The notes: generated from the letters alone by a model not told the origin. DNA of 57,931 nucleotides from an uncultured Spirochaetaceae bacterium (GCA_900315435.1 OMYY01000018.1:1-57931), one strand, 5' to 3'. Shown: positions 15,816 through 24,454, counted from the first letter of the stretch. Numbers and translations are program-made.

Positions 15816-16445
15816 TTACTCGTCCAAGGTGAGCAGCAGGGCCATCTTGAATGGTCTTTCGGCCTTGACCGAGTGCCTGCCGTTCTTGGCGAAGCGGAAT
15901 TGCTCGCCGGCTTTGATCGGGTATTCCTTTCCCTCGTAGCCGATGACAGCCTCTCCGTCCAAGGCGAACACAATCGCGTCCCCCGGGGCGGCATGTTCGC
16001 CGAGTCCGGTTCCCGCATCGAAGCTCATGACGACGAACTTCATATGCCGGCCACTGATGATGTCGCGGTTGACGATCCGGCCGGCGGCATACGGTACGAG
16101 GGAAGCGAGGTGGAACACCTCTCCTGCCTGCAGTTTCTGATCCATTTGGTTGCCTTCCTTGAGAATCACTTCGAGATAGATGGCTCCGTCAGCGCTCCTT
16201 GCGCCGAAGGGGACGTTCCTGGGGGTGATGACGCAGTCGTTCTTCGCCAGCCTCCAGCTGGTCCCGTCCAGGAGGAAGAGCTCGATCTCTCCCGCGAGGA
16301 CAAGGACCATTTTCCGTTCCTGATAGCTCTCCGCACTGATATCGGTACCCTTGGCAAGGCTGAAGACCACCATGTCAGCGGCAATCTGCTGGCTGACCGT
16401 GCAACCTTCGACCGGCTGGTTGTCCCGTTCCAGAGAGAAGACCAT
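15816..16445 (-). CDS. Bicupin protein
   Basis: A 209-residue protein with two cupin barrels in tandem: the first around AESYQERKMVLVLAGEIELF and the second around GEHAAPGDAIVFALDGEAV with the second motif GEQFRFAKNGRHSVKA. The second barrel keeps His residues that could bind a metal; the first has few of them. No reaction can be assigned. Its start codon lies one base after the stop of the ferredoxin gene, so the two are made together. Confidence 0.75.
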   Translation of the reverse strand: MVFSLERDNQPVEGCTVSQQIAADMVVFSLAKGTDISAESYQERKMVLVLAGEIELFLLDGTSWRLAKNDCVITPRNVPFGARSADGAIYLEVILKEGNQMDQKLQAGEVFHLASLVPYAAGRIVNRDIISGRHMKFVVMSFDAGTGLGEHAAPGDAIVFALDGEAVIGYEGKEYPIKAGEQFRFAKNGRHSVKAERPFKMALLLTLDE

Positions 16446-16446
16446 G

Positions 16447-16635
16447 TCACGCCTCGCTGATGGCGCCGACCGGGCAGTTCTCCTTGGCCTCGGCTGCGGA
16501 ACTTTCCTCAGCGGCTTCGACCTCCCGGTCCTCGGCGACGGCTTTTCCGTCGGCGTTCAGGGAGAAAACCGTGGGACAAGTGCTTTCACACAACCCACAT
16601 CCAATACACACATCTTGATCCACTACATACTTCAT
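16447..16635 (-). CDS. Monocluster 4Fe-4S ferredoxin
   Basis: A 62-residue ferredoxin with CIGCGLCESTCP near the start (residues 10-21) and the fourth ligand in ENCPVGAI near the end. This is the single-cluster type found in anaerobes. The acidic middle (EVEAAEESSAAEAKE) is typical. The gene lies one base before the bicupin gene, as if the two proteins form a redox pair. The start is at ATG 16635; the open frame continues far upstream only as antisense of the pectinesterase gene. Confidence 0.9.
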   Translation of the reverse strand: MKYVVDQDVCIGCGLCESTCPTVFSLNADGKAVAEDREVEAAEESSAAEAKENCPVGAISEA

Positions 16636-16737
16636 GGCGTGCCTCCGTTCTGGCTCTACCATACCCCTTTGTCCGGGAAAAAGCTGTTGGTTTTCCAACT
16701 GGTGATGAAGAAGGCATGGTGGTGTATAATCGGTGGC

Positions 16738-17622
16738 ATGGAACTTACCGTTGGAAAAGAATACCAGACCATTCAGGAAACCTTGAACGCCATTCCCTAT
16801 GACGTTCCCGCCATCGTCCACCTGCCCGGAGGGGTCTACCATGAAAAGCTGTTTAGCGACCATCAGGACCTGACCTTGGTGGGAAGCGGGGAAGAAGAGA
16901 CCAGCATCGTCTTCGAGGAAGGAGCCCGGCAGATCGCTCCGGACGGCAACCAGCTGGGCACCTTCCGAAGCTACACCGCCTTTTTCTCTGGGGAGCGTCT
17001 GGTCATCAAGGACCTGAACATCTCCAACTTCGCCGGTGTCGGATGCAAGGTGGGGCAGGCAGTCGCCCTCTACCTGGACGTGCGCCACGCCCATCTTTCC
17101 CACGTGCGGTTGAACGGCTTCCAGGACACCCTTTTCCTCGCCCCGCTACCCGAGAAGGAACGGGAGCCGGGAGGCTTCCGGGGGCCAAGAGCCTATGCCC
17201 CTCGTCGGAAAAGCGAGGTGGTCGTGGAGCACAGCACCATCCGGGGCGACATCGATTTCATCTTCGGCGGGGCCGAGGCTCTGTTCAACGACTGCGACCT
17301 GGTCAGCCTGCATCCGGGCTATGTGGCCGCCCCGTCAGGCAAACAAGGGGAGCGGGGTTTCGTTTTCTTCCAGTGCCGGTTCACCGCCGAGGTGGCCGGC
17401 TGTGTCGACGAGAGCGTGGCCTTCATGCGTCCTTGGCGGCCCGAGGGAAAGGTGACCACCATCAGCTGTACCTTCGGTCCCCATATCAAGCGGGAGCGGG
17501 TCGTCCACTGGCCGGGGCTGGAGCAGGATCCCCTGCATTGGGACCACTGGCAGCTGGCGGCGAAGGACAACACGCTTACCGAAAAGCAGGTCATGGCCCT
17601 GATCGGCAGCTTCAAGGTATGA
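16738..17622 (+). CDS. Cytoplasmic pectinesterase (intact paralogue)
   Basis: A 294-residue pectinesterase, closely related to the interrupted copy at 4866-5843. It keeps the catalytic set GQAVALYLDV, FQDTLFLAP, IDFIFGGAEAL with the nucleophile Asp, and RPWRPEG. As in the other copy there is no signal peptide; MELTVGKEYQTIQETL begins directly with the first beta strand. It should demethylate imported methylated oligogalacturonides. The stop overlaps the start of the MmcQ/YjbR gene by four bases (ATGA). Confidence 0.88.
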   Translation: MELTVGKEYQTIQETLNAIPYDVPAIVHLPGGVYHEKLFSDHQDLTLVGSGEEETSIVFEEGARQIAPDGNQLGTFRSYTAFFSGERLVIKDLNISNFAGVGCKVGQAVALYLDVRHAHLSHVRLNGFQDTLFLAPLPEKEREPGGFRGPRAYAPRRKSEVVVEHSTIRGDIDFIFGGAEALFNDCDLVSLHPGYVAAPSGKQGERGFVFFQCRFTAEVAGCVDESVAFMRPWRPEGKVTTISCTFGPHIKRERVVHWPGLEQDPLHWDHWQLAAKDNTLTEKQVMALIGSFKV

Positions 17623-18350
17623 GCATCGAGAGCGACTTCTTTCGGAAAACCACCTTCGACCCGCAGTTGCTCCGGAAAGAAGGGGTGAGGGAAGACTCCC
17701 AGGGATTCCATGTCGGCGCTCTGGTGATGGAGGGAAGGTTCCATGCCGAGCTGGTCATCCATCCCGACGGGACGGCAACCGGACGTTTGATTGAATGTGC
17801 CCTGGACGAGGAGTACCTTCCGCTTCGTGCCGTGGGGCAGAAGGGGGCCTTCGTCTCCCGTGTCCGTATGGCCTACCTGGAGTTTCTGAAACAGGTAGCC
17901 GACCGGTATGGCACCACCAGGTACTTTGTCAGCGGGCAACTCAACCGGATCAGCGACTGGGTGTTCGAGGCCTTCGGCGAGCGGCCTGACTTTCCTTTCA
18001 AGAATGTCGGCAACAACGCGGTCTTCCGCAACCATGAGAACCGCAAGTGGTACCTGCTTGCCGTCCTTCCCAAGGGCGAGGAGTGCGAGCTGGTTGACGT
18101 GAAGGTGGACAGGAATCTTGCGCCTGCGATGATGGCGATGCCCGGATTCCTGCCCGCCTACCACATGAACAAACAGAACTGGATCTCCATCAGGATGGAC
18201 GGGACGGTGGATGACGAGCTGGTCAAGGACCTGGTCCGGGAAAGCCGCGCCTTGACCTGCGAGACCATAGAGCGGAAAGATGTCTGTTGGAAGTGGAGGC
18301 GACGCTTGAAAGAGCCCGCTTGTCTTGCTCCAAAAGAGATAAGAGGGTAG
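17619..18350 (+). CDS. MmcQ/YjbR-family protein with N-terminal domain
   Basis: A 243-residue protein. The C-terminal half has the MmcQ/YjbR (CyaY-like DNA-binding) pattern: DFPFKNVGNNAVFRNHENRK, WYLLAVLP and MPGFLPAYHMNKQNWISI. The N-terminal 125 residues form the extra domain seen in many Firmicutes members (GRFHAELVIHPDGTATG, SRVRMAYLEFLKQV). The role of the family is unknown; structures resemble DNA-binding or frataxin-like folds. It starts inside the stop of the pectinesterase gene, an unexplained but tight coupling. Confidence 0.8.
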   Translation: MSIESDFFRKTTFDPQLLRKEGVREDSQGFHVGALVMEGRFHAELVIHPDGTATGRLIECALDEEYLPLRAVGQKGAFVSRVRMAYLEFLKQVADRYGTTRYFVSGQLNRISDWVFEAFGERPDFPFKNVGNNAVFRNHENRKWYLLAVLPKGEECELVDVKVDRNLAPAMMAMPGFLPAYHMNKQNWISIRMDGTVDDELVKDLVRESRALTCETIERKDVCWKWRRRLKEPACLAPKEIRG

Positions 18351-18360
18351 AGTCCTTCCT

Positions 18361-19704
18361 ATGGATTCCCCGAAGCTGCTGTTCTCCAACGCGGATTTGA
18401 AACAGCTGATCGTCCCCCTTGTCATCGAGCAGACATTGGTGATGTTGGTCGGCATCACGGATACCATGATGGTTTCCAATGCCGGCGAGGCGGCGATCAG
18501 CGGCGTTTCCCTGGTAGACATGGTCAACAACCTGGTGGCCACCATCCTTGCCGCTGTCGCCACGGGCGGGGCGGTCATCGTCAGCCAGTATCTCGGCCAC
18601 AAGAACCAGAAGCAGGCGAACCTGGCGGCCAGCCAGCTCTACACGGTCAGCCTTCTGACCAGTTTGTCGGTCACCTTCCTCTGCTTGGTTTTCAACAAAC
18701 AGCTCCTTCGCGGGCTTTTCGGTTCGATTGATGATGACGTGATGGGGGCGGCGACCACCTATTTCCTGATCACCAGCCTCTCGTTTCCTTTCCTCGGCCT
18801 GTACAATGCTGCAGGAGCCTTGTTGCGCTCGATCCAGAAAACCTCCGTCACCATGCGGGTCTCGCTGGTCATGAACCTGATCAACGTGGCCGGGAACGCG
18901 ATCGGCATCTTCGTCCTGCATGCGGGCGTGGCCGGCGTGGCGGTTCCCACCTTGGTCAGCCGCATGTTCGCCGCCATTTGCCTGACAGCCATCCTTTCCC
19001 GCGAGGGCGGCGAGGTACGGATTGCCAGGCATGAGGTTGTTTCCTGGCACCGGGACGTGCTGCACAAGATTCTCTACATCGCGATTCCCAACGGCATGGA
19101 GAATGGGTTCTTCGAGCTCGGACGAGTCATCGTGGTCTCGATCATCGCCCTGTTCGGAACTGCCCAGATTGCCGCCAACGGGGTAGCCAACAGTCTTGAT
19201 ACGATCGGCATCACCGTCAGCAGGGCCATGAATCTGGCAGTCATCCCGATTGTCGGGCGCTGTGTCGGGGCGGGGGAATACGGCCAGGCCAAGTACTATA
19301 CCCGCAAATTGATCCTGATGAGCCACCTTTCCATCGTCATCCTCGGCGGCGCCACCATCGCCCTGCTTCCGGCAATCCGTCTGCTTTACGGGCTTTCGGA
19401 CGAGGCGTGGAGGCTGACGGTCTGGCTGGTGGTCATCCACGAAGGGGTGGCCATGCTGCTCCATCCGCTTTCCTTCAACCTTCCCAACACGCTGCGGGCG
19501 GCAGGGGATGTGCGCTACACGCTGGCCGTCGGCGCCTTCTCCATCGTCTTCTGCCGGCTCTTGGGAGCTTACCTGCTTGGCGTGGTGCTCGGGTGGAAGA
19601 TCATCGGGGTCTGGGTGGCCATGTGCGTTGATTGGGTATTCCGCTCTACCTTCTTCATCGCTCGCTATAAGAGCGGAACATGGATGAGGATCCATCTGGT
19701 ATGA
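18361..19704 (+). CDS. MATE-family efflux transporter (1)
   Basis: A 447-residue membrane protein with about twelve helices, of the MatE family: LVIEQTLVMLVGITDTMMVS in the first helix pair and GAALLRSIQKTS-type loop near residue 155 (here NAAGALLRSIQ). MATE proteins export cationic drugs or metabolites in exchange for Na+ or H+. The stop overlaps the start of the next gene, a second complete MATE transporter, by four bases. Paired MATE genes could make a two-part or complementary export system. Confidence 0.88.
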   Translation: MDSPKLLFSNADLKQLIVPLVIEQTLVMLVGITDTMMVSNAGEAAISGVSLVDMVNNLVATILAAVATGGAVIVSQYLGHKNQKQANLAASQLYTVSLLTSLSVTFLCLVFNKQLLRGLFGSIDDDVMGAATTYFLITSLSFPFLGLYNAAGALLRSIQKTSVTMRVSLVMNLINVAGNAIGIFVLHAGVAGVAVPTLVSRMFAAICLTAILSREGGEVRIARHEVVSWHRDVLHKILYIAIPNGMENGFFELGRVIVVSIIALFGTAQIAANGVANSLDTIGITVSRAMNLAVIPIVGRCVGAGEYGQAKYYTRKLILMSHLSIVILGGATIALLPAIRLLYGLSDEAWRLTVWLVVIHEGVAMLLHPLSFNLPNTLRAAGDVRYTLAVGAFSIVFCRLLGAYLLGVVLGWKIIGVWVAMCVDWVFRSTFFIARYKSGTWMRIHLV

Positions 19705-21026
19705 GCCCCCTCGTTTCCTTCGCCTCCCTCGCCTTCGTGCTGGTGCTCCAGAATGTCGTGACGCTGTCGGTCAACCTGGCTGACAACTTGATGCTGGGAG
19801 GGTATGCCGAGACGGCCCTCAGCGGCGTGGCCGCGGTCAACCAAGTGCAGTTCATCTACCAGCAGCTGCTGATGGCGCTGGGCGACGGTGTGGTGATTTT
19901 CTGCGCCCGCTATTGGGGCGCCCGGGATTTGGAGCCGATGAGACGGATTTCCAGCCTGGCCATGCGCTTGGCGATCGGCATCTCCCTTATCCTTTTTGCC
20001 TTGGCCTCCCTGTTTCCCCGGCAGGTGCTGTTGGTCTTTACCGATGACGAGGCGATCATCGCCGAAGGCGCGCGCTACCTTTCCATCGTCCGTTTCTCCT
20101 ATTGCTTCTTTGCCGTCACCCAGATTGTGCTGGCGACGCTCCGGTCGATCGAGGTGGTGCGCATCTCCTTCTTCCTTTCCATCCTCGCCCTGGTGGTCAA
20201 CTGTTGTATCAACTACACGTTGATTTACGGCCGCTTCGGTTTTCCTGAGATGGGCGTGGAGGGAGCCGCCATCGGCACTCTTTCCTGCAGGATCATCGAA
20301 CTGGTCGTGCTGCTGGCCTTTGTCCGCTTCCGTAAGCTCGCGCTGAAACTGCGTCCCTCTGATTACATGGTGGTCGACCACAGGCTGGCAGGCAGCTATT
20401 TCCGCCTGACCGGACCTTTGGTCTTCAATGCCGCGCTGTGGGGGTTGAACACGGCGATGCAGACGGTGATCCTCGGCCACATGACAGCTGCCGCCATAGC
20501 TGCCAACAGCGCAAGTTCCACCCTGTATCTGCTGGTCAAATCGACCGCCGTCGGTTCGGCGAGCGCCGCCGGCGTCGTCATCGGCAAAGCCATCGGGGAG
20601 GGGGATCGTGACAGGGTCAAGCGGATCAGCAGGCAGTTGCAGGCAGCCTTCCTTGCCATCGGTGTTGCCAGCGGGTTGTTCCTCTTTGCCATCAGCCGTC
20701 CGGTCATGAGCCTGTACCACCTGAGTCCTGAGGCGATGGGGCTGATGCGCCAGTTCTTGCTTGTCCTGCCTGTCACGTTCGTCGGCATGTCCTATGAGAT
20801 GCCGAACAACGCGGTGCTGAAAGCGGGAGGCTGCACCAAAAGCGTAGTGAAGATGAACCTGGTCAGTATCTGGGCCGTCGTCATTCCTCTTTCCCTTTTC
20901 ATGGCGTTCGTCGTACATGCGTCCCCGGTTGCGGTCGTCATCTGCCTGAACAGCGACCAGGTTTTCAAGTGCCTTCCTTCGTGGTATCTGGTCAACAAAA
21001 CCGAGTGGATCCGGTCGCTTTCCTGA
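19701..21026 (+). CDS. MATE-family efflux transporter (2)
   Basis: A 441-residue protein with about twelve transmembrane helices and the MATE features SVNLADNLMLGGYAETALSG in the first helices and the related loop at the middle of the protein. I start at ATG 19701, which overlaps the previous stop (ATGA). An in-frame ATG at 19680 lies within the previous gene and is possible. It is full length, so the pair did not arise by splitting one transporter. A terminator hairpin overlaps its stop codon. Confidence 0.88.
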   Translation: MSPLVSFASLAFVLVLQNVVTLSVNLADNLMLGGYAETALSGVAAVNQVQFIYQQLLMALGDGVVIFCARYWGARDLEPMRRISSLAMRLAIGISLILFALASLFPRQVLLVFTDDEAIIAEGARYLSIVRFSYCFFAVTQIVLATLRSIEVVRISFFLSILALVVNCCINYTLIYGRFGFPEMGVEGAAIGTLSCRIIELVVLLAFVRFRKLALKLRPSDYMVVDHRLAGSYFRLTGPLVFNAALWGLNTAMQTVILGHMTAAAIAANSASSTLYLLVKSTAVGSASAAGVVIGKAIGEGDRDRVKRISRQLQAAFLAIGVASGLFLFAISRPVMSLYHLSPEAMGLMRQFLLVLPVTFVGMSYEMPNNAVLKAGGCTKSVVKMNLVSIWAVVIPLSLFMAFVVHASPVAVVICLNSDQVFKCLPSWYLVNKTEWIRSLS

Positions 21027-21053
21027 AGTGTTTCTCGTGGGTGCTTCAGTTTT
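21023..21053 (+). terminator. Terminator overlapping the stop of the second MATE gene
   Basis: CTGAAGTG pairs with TGCTTCAG (two G-T pairs) around an 11-base loop, followed by TTTT. The stem includes the TGA stop codon at 21024-21026. Confidence 0.55.
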
Positions 21054-21348
21054 CCTCGGCATTGGCGATGCCTGATTTTACTCATTGTGTAATCGCAATA
21101 TCATGATAGGAAAAACACTATGGACCAACCATATGGTTCCTGTGGAAATCAAGTAAAAACCATGGTGTTGTACCGTGTTTTGGAAAACGAAAGGGAGAAA
21201 ATTCTGTCTTTTTCATAATTGCGTACGAGAGAGTTTTTGAAGAATATTTTATCTATTTCTTATCGATTTGGATATTTGTTGACAAGGGAATTGCGCATGG
21301 TAGACTTGAAGTCAGGTTCAAAAAGGAGTTTTTGAAGAGGAGGTTTTC
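21027..21348. other. Intergenic region before the TRAP operon, 322 bases
   Basis: An A+T-rich stretch. It contains the terminator of the MATE pair at the left and the TRAP promoter at the right. I see no gene, no riboswitch-like fold and no clear operator between them. Confidence 0.55.
21279..21306 (+). promoter_or_regulatory. Sigma-70-type promoter of the TRAP operon
   Basis: TTGACA at 21279-21284, a 16-base spacer and TAGACT at 21301-21306. The ATG of the binding-protein gene follows at 21349 after AGGAGG. Confidence 0.6.
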
Positions 21349-22383
21349 ATGAAAAAAGTTAGAGCTCTTTGCGTGATTCTCGGTATGCTCGCATCCGCAT
21401 CTCTCTTTGCTCAAGGCGGTGCAGAGTCGACAGCTTCCACGTCAAAGTCGTCTGGTCCGCGCGTGATCAAGGTCACGACAAAATTTGTAGACAACGAGCA
21501 GACCGCAAAGTCCTTGGTCAAGGTGTGCGAGGGTATCAACAAACGTAGTGGCGGGACGCTTGACCTGCAGCTGTACACGGGCGGCACCTTCCCCATCGGC
21601 AAGGATGGCATGGAACTTGTCACCAGTGGTGCCGACGTCATCTTGGTGGACGGTATCAACTTCCTTGGTGACTATGTGCCCGATTACAATGCGGTCACTG
21701 GTCCGTTCCTCTATACCTCGTTTGACGAGTACCTGGCCATGACCAAGACCGATCTGGTCAAGCACCTGAACGACGAGGCCCTGAAGCAGGGCATCAAGGT
21801 CTTGTCCCTCGACTGGGTTTTCGGCTTCCGCAGCATGATGCTGAACAAGCCGGTCACCAAGCCCGCCGACATGAAAGGCGTCAAGATCCGTGTCCCGACG
21901 AGCCAGCTGTACACCTACACGATGGAAGCGATGGGTGCAAGTCCGGTCGCGATGCCGTATCCTGACACCTATTCCGCAATCCAGCAGGGTGTGATCGATG
22001 GCGTCGAAGGCTCGATCATGACCTATTGGGGAACCAAGCAGTACGAGAACGTCAAGGAATTCTCCCTGACCCGTCACCTGCTCGGTGTTTCCTGCATCTG
22101 CATTTCCAAGGCCTGCTGGGACAGCCTGACTGACGAGCAGAGGGCCATCATCCAGGAAGAAGTCGACAAGGGTACGCAGGACAACCTGGAAGAGACGGAG
22201 AAGCTCGAGTCCGAGTATGCCGAGGATTTGAAGAAAGTCGGGGTGCATTTCCACGAAGTCGATTCCGCCGCGTTCTCCAAGGCCGCCTCTGTCGTGTACA
22301 CGAAGTTCCCGAAGTGGACGCCTGGCATCTATGACCAGATTCAGGCTGAGCTGAGCGGGATTCGCGCCAATCTGAAGAAATAA
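21349..22383 (+). CDS. dctP: TRAP transporter substrate-binding protein (DctP type)
   Basis: A 344-residue periplasmic binding protein with signal peptide (RALCVILGMLASASLFAQG). The DctP-family core is clear: the substrate-carboxylate arginine in GVKIRVPTSQLY (near residue 178) and AIQQGVIDGVEGS (near 204). TRAP systems take up small organic acids using a sodium gradient. The exact ligand (dicarboxylate, sugar acid or sialic acid) cannot be read. The gene is followed by a strong hairpin and then the two membrane subunits. Confidence 0.92.
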   Translation: MKKVRALCVILGMLASASLFAQGGAESTASTSKSSGPRVIKVTTKFVDNEQTAKSLVKVCEGINKRSGGTLDLQLYTGGTFPIGKDGMELVTSGADVILVDGINFLGDYVPDYNAVTGPFLYTSFDEYLAMTKTDLVKHLNDEALKQGIKVLSLDWVFGFRSMMLNKPVTKPADMKGVKIRVPTSQLYTYTMEAMGASPVAMPYPDTYSAIQQGVIDGVEGSIMTYWGTKQYENVKEFSLTRHLLGVSCICISKACWDSLTDEQRAIIQEEVDKGTQDNLEETEKLESEYAEDLKKVGVHFHEVDSAAFSKAASVVYTKFPKWTPGIYDQIQAELSGIRANLKK

Positions 22384-22397
22384 CCGATACATCCGGA

Positions 22398-22429
22398 AAC
22401 AGGGGATGCACATCCACGCATCCCCTGTT
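22398..22429 (+). terminator. Intra-operon hairpin after dctP
   Basis: A perfect 12-base stem, AACAGGGGATGC and its complement, with an 8-base loop and TTTTCCC behind it. It lies between the binding-protein and small-subunit genes. Partial termination here would explain a high ratio of binding protein to membrane subunits. Confidence 0.75.
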
Positions 22430-22452
22430 TTCCCGTTGAGAGGAGTGAAACC

Positions 22453-22944
22453 GTGCGTCTCGATAAGAAGGACTTGCTCGATAATTTCGAGTTGTATATC
22501 GGGGGTGTGTTCATTTCGGTGACGGTAGCCATCGTCATCATGAACGTATTCACCCGGTATTGCCTGCATTTTACCTATTTCTGGTCGGAAGAGATTTCCG
22601 TCGCCTGTTTCGTCTGGACGATTTTCCTTGGTGCCGCCGGCGCGTTCAAGCAGAAGCGCTTGATGGGGGTGGACATCGTCATGCAGATGACGAAGGGGTT
22701 GTGGAAGAACATCTTTTCCTTGGTCAATGCCATTCTCGTAACCATCATCTCGCTCTGGATGTGTGTCATGAGCTTTTTCTACGTGAAGGCATCCACCAAG
22801 GTCACCGCCGCCCTCGAGGTTTCCTACCGGCTGATTACCGTCTCGATCGTCATCTCGTTCGCACTGATGTCGGTCTACGCCGTGGTTGGTCTGGTGCAGA
22901 GTATCCGCGCCTTTGGGAAGCGGAAAGAAGGGGAGGTGGCCTGA
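22453..22944 (+). CDS. dctQ: TRAP transporter small membrane subunit (DctQ type)
   Basis: A 163-residue membrane protein with four predicted helices and the DctQ features TRYCLHFTYFWSEEISVACF and GAAGAFKQKRLMGVDIV. It joins the binding protein to the large subunit. The start is GTG 22453, seven bases after GAGAGGAG. The stop overlaps the start of dctM (TGATG). Confidence 0.9.
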   Translation: MRLDKKDLLDNFELYIGGVFISVTVAIVIMNVFTRYCLHFTYFWSEEISVACFVWTIFLGAAGAFKQKRLMGVDIVMQMTKGLWKNIFSLVNAILVTIISLWMCVMSFFYVKASTKVTAALEVSYRLITVSIVISFALMSVYAVVGLVQSIRAFGKRKEGEVA

Positions 22945-24272
22945 TGTTCTCGTTTGTCTTGCATCCACTGTTCCCGATCGCCCTGTTGTTCATCCTGTTT
23001 TTCCTGAACGTTCCTATCGCCTTGGCGCTGATTGGGTCGTCACTGTATTATTTCACCTTCATCAACACTGCCATCCCGATCCGGATGGTGATCCAGCAGT
23101 TCGTCACCGCCATCGAGTCCTTTCCCTATCTCGCGGTTCCCTTCTTCATCATGCTGGGTTCGGTCATGAACTACTCTGGCATCAGCGAGAAGCTGATGGA
23201 TATGGCGGAGGTGCTCGCCGGTCACTTGAAGGGAGGTTTGGCGCAGGTGAACTGTCTGCTCAGCGCCCTGATGGGTGGCATTTCCGGTTCGGCGAACGCC
23301 GACGCGGCCATGGAATCGAAAATCCTGGTTCCCCAGATGCTCCGCAAGGGATTTCCTCTTGATTTCTCCGCCGCGGTCACCGCGGCATCCTCGGCGGTCA
23401 GTCCGGTGATTCCCCCGGGAAACAACCTGATTCTGTATGCCCTGATCGCCAACATTTCCGTCGGAGACATGTTCTTGGCTGGCTATACGCCCGGTATCCT
23501 GATGACGCTGGCGCTCATGGTCACCACCTACATCATTTCCTCGAAGCGGGGGTACGCCCCGACCCGGGACCACTGGCCCACTCCCAGGCAGATCGGGTCC
23601 CAGTTCGTCGTTTCCCTTTGGGCGCTGGTCATTCCCTTTGTCATCATCCTCGGCATGAGGATGGGGGTCTGCACTCCGACCGAGGCTGGCGGCGTCGCCG
23701 TCCTGTTCGCTCTTGCTGTCGGTCTGCTCGTCTATAAGAAGCTGCGCTGGCATCATGTTCCGCTGATCTTGAAGGAAACGGTCACCAGCACCGGATCGGT
23801 CATGCTGATCATCGCGAGCGCCAAGGTGTTCGGATACTACATGAACTGCGAGCGTATCCCTCAGATTGTCACCCAGGCGCTGATTGCCATGACCGGCAGC
23901 AAGTACGTGCTGCTTTTTGTCATCAACCTCATGCTCCTGTTCATCTGCATGTTCATCGAGGGTGGAGCCGCCTTGGTGATTCTCGCTCCGTTGCTCGTGC
24001 CTGCTGTCTGCTCTTTTGGTGTAGACCCGCTCCACTTCGGTGTCATCCTGATCGTCAACATCATGATTGGAGGCCTGACGCCACCTTTCGGCTCGATGAT
24101 GTTCACCGTCTGTTCCATCGTCGGATGCAAGTTCCAGGACTTCGTGAAGGAGGTCTGGCCGTTCATCCTCGCGCTGCTGGTCATCCTTGTCATGGTCACG
24201 ATGTCGGAGAATGTCGCGCTTGCCATTCCCAAGCTGTTCGGCTACATCCCGAACCATCATTTCTTCGGTTGA
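22944..24272 (+). CDS. dctM: TRAP transporter large membrane subunit (DctM type)
   Basis: A 442-residue permease with about twelve hydrophobic segments. It shows family motifs PFFIMLGSVMNYSGISEKL, ALMGGISGSANADAAMESKI, SPVIPPGNN and the C-terminal GLTPPFGSMMFT. It forms the ion-coupled channel. The ATG 22944 overlaps the dctQ stop; the longer open frame upstream is an overlap with dctQ and is not coding. A terminator follows. Confidence 0.92.
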   Translation: MFSFVLHPLFPIALLFILFFLNVPIALALIGSSLYYFTFINTAIPIRMVIQQFVTAIESFPYLAVPFFIMLGSVMNYSGISEKLMDMAEVLAGHLKGGLAQVNCLLSALMGGISGSANADAAMESKILVPQMLRKGFPLDFSAAVTAASSAVSPVIPPGNNLILYALIANISVGDMFLAGYTPGILMTLALMVTTYIISSKRGYAPTRDHWPTPRQIGSQFVVSLWALVIPFVIILGMRMGVCTPTEAGGVAVLFALAVGLLVYKKLRWHHVPLILKETVTSTGSVMLIIASAKVFGYYMNCERIPQIVTQALIAMTGSKYVLLFVINLMLLFICMFIEGGAALVILAPLLVPAVCSFGVDPLHFGVILIVNIMIGGLTPPFGSMMFTVCSIVGCKFQDFVKEVWPFILALLVILVMVTMSENVALAIPKLFGYIPNHHFFG

Positions 24273-24279
24273 GATGTGG

Positions 24280-24311
24280 TGGGGAACGAGGCCGTACGCC
24301 CCGTTTCCCCA
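24280..24311 (+). terminator. Terminator after the TRAP operon
   Basis: TGGGGAACG-A-GGC pairs with GCC-C-CGTTTCCCCA with a small bulge, eight bases after the dctM stop. The tail is only weakly T-rich. Confidence 0.55.
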
Positions 24312-24331
24312 CATTTCAAACGGAAAGACTT

Positions 24332-24360
24332 TTGACAAAAAAACGGTTTCCGGATAAGGT
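24332..24360 (+). promoter_or_regulatory. Promoter of the third MATE gene
   Basis: TTGACA at 24332-24337, a 17-base spacer and TAAGGT at 24355-24360. Transcription would begin near 24367, just before the leader terminator. No other promoter-like sequence fits between that terminator and the gene. Confidence 0.5.
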
Positions 24361-24370
24361 TTCTTCTGCC

Positions 24371-24454
24371 GTGTGGCGTTTGACGCGTAAATCCAAGCAA
24401 ATTGGATGGACGCGTTTTTTTATGCCTTTGGCTGCGAGGTTCCTGTATGGATGA
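24371..24454 (+). other. Possible leader peptide ORF, 27 codons
   Basis: GTG 24371 opens a frame of 27 sense codons that runs through the whole leader terminator and ends at TGA 24452-24454, inside the MATE start region (ATGGATGA). A ribosome on this frame would melt the terminator stem. The ribosome site is poor and the transcript start may lie only a few bases upstream, so translation is uncertain. Confidence 0.3.
24383..24421 (+). terminator. Leader terminator (attenuator) before the third MATE gene
   Basis: ACGCGT-AA-ATCCAA-GCAAA-TTGGAT-GG-ACGCGT followed by seven Ts: a textbook intrinsic terminator of two stacked 6-base stems. It ends only 25 bases before the MATE start codon, so the gene can be transcribed only by reading through it. 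This points to control by attenuation. Confidence 0.75.

Noticed and set aside
17043-18350. A 435-residue protein starting inside the second pectinesterase
   Set aside because: The first half is an Arg/Gly-rich shadow frame. The real gene begins at 17619 with the MmcQ/YjbR family protein.
18223-21062. Long reverse-strand frames opposite the MATE genes
   Set aside because: They are rich in His, Asp, Gly and Arg, as expected of antisense to membrane proteins, with no recognisable motif.
22560-22943. N-terminal extension of DctM
   Set aside because: It overlaps DctQ completely, has no helices typical of the family and is explained by a long shadow frame.
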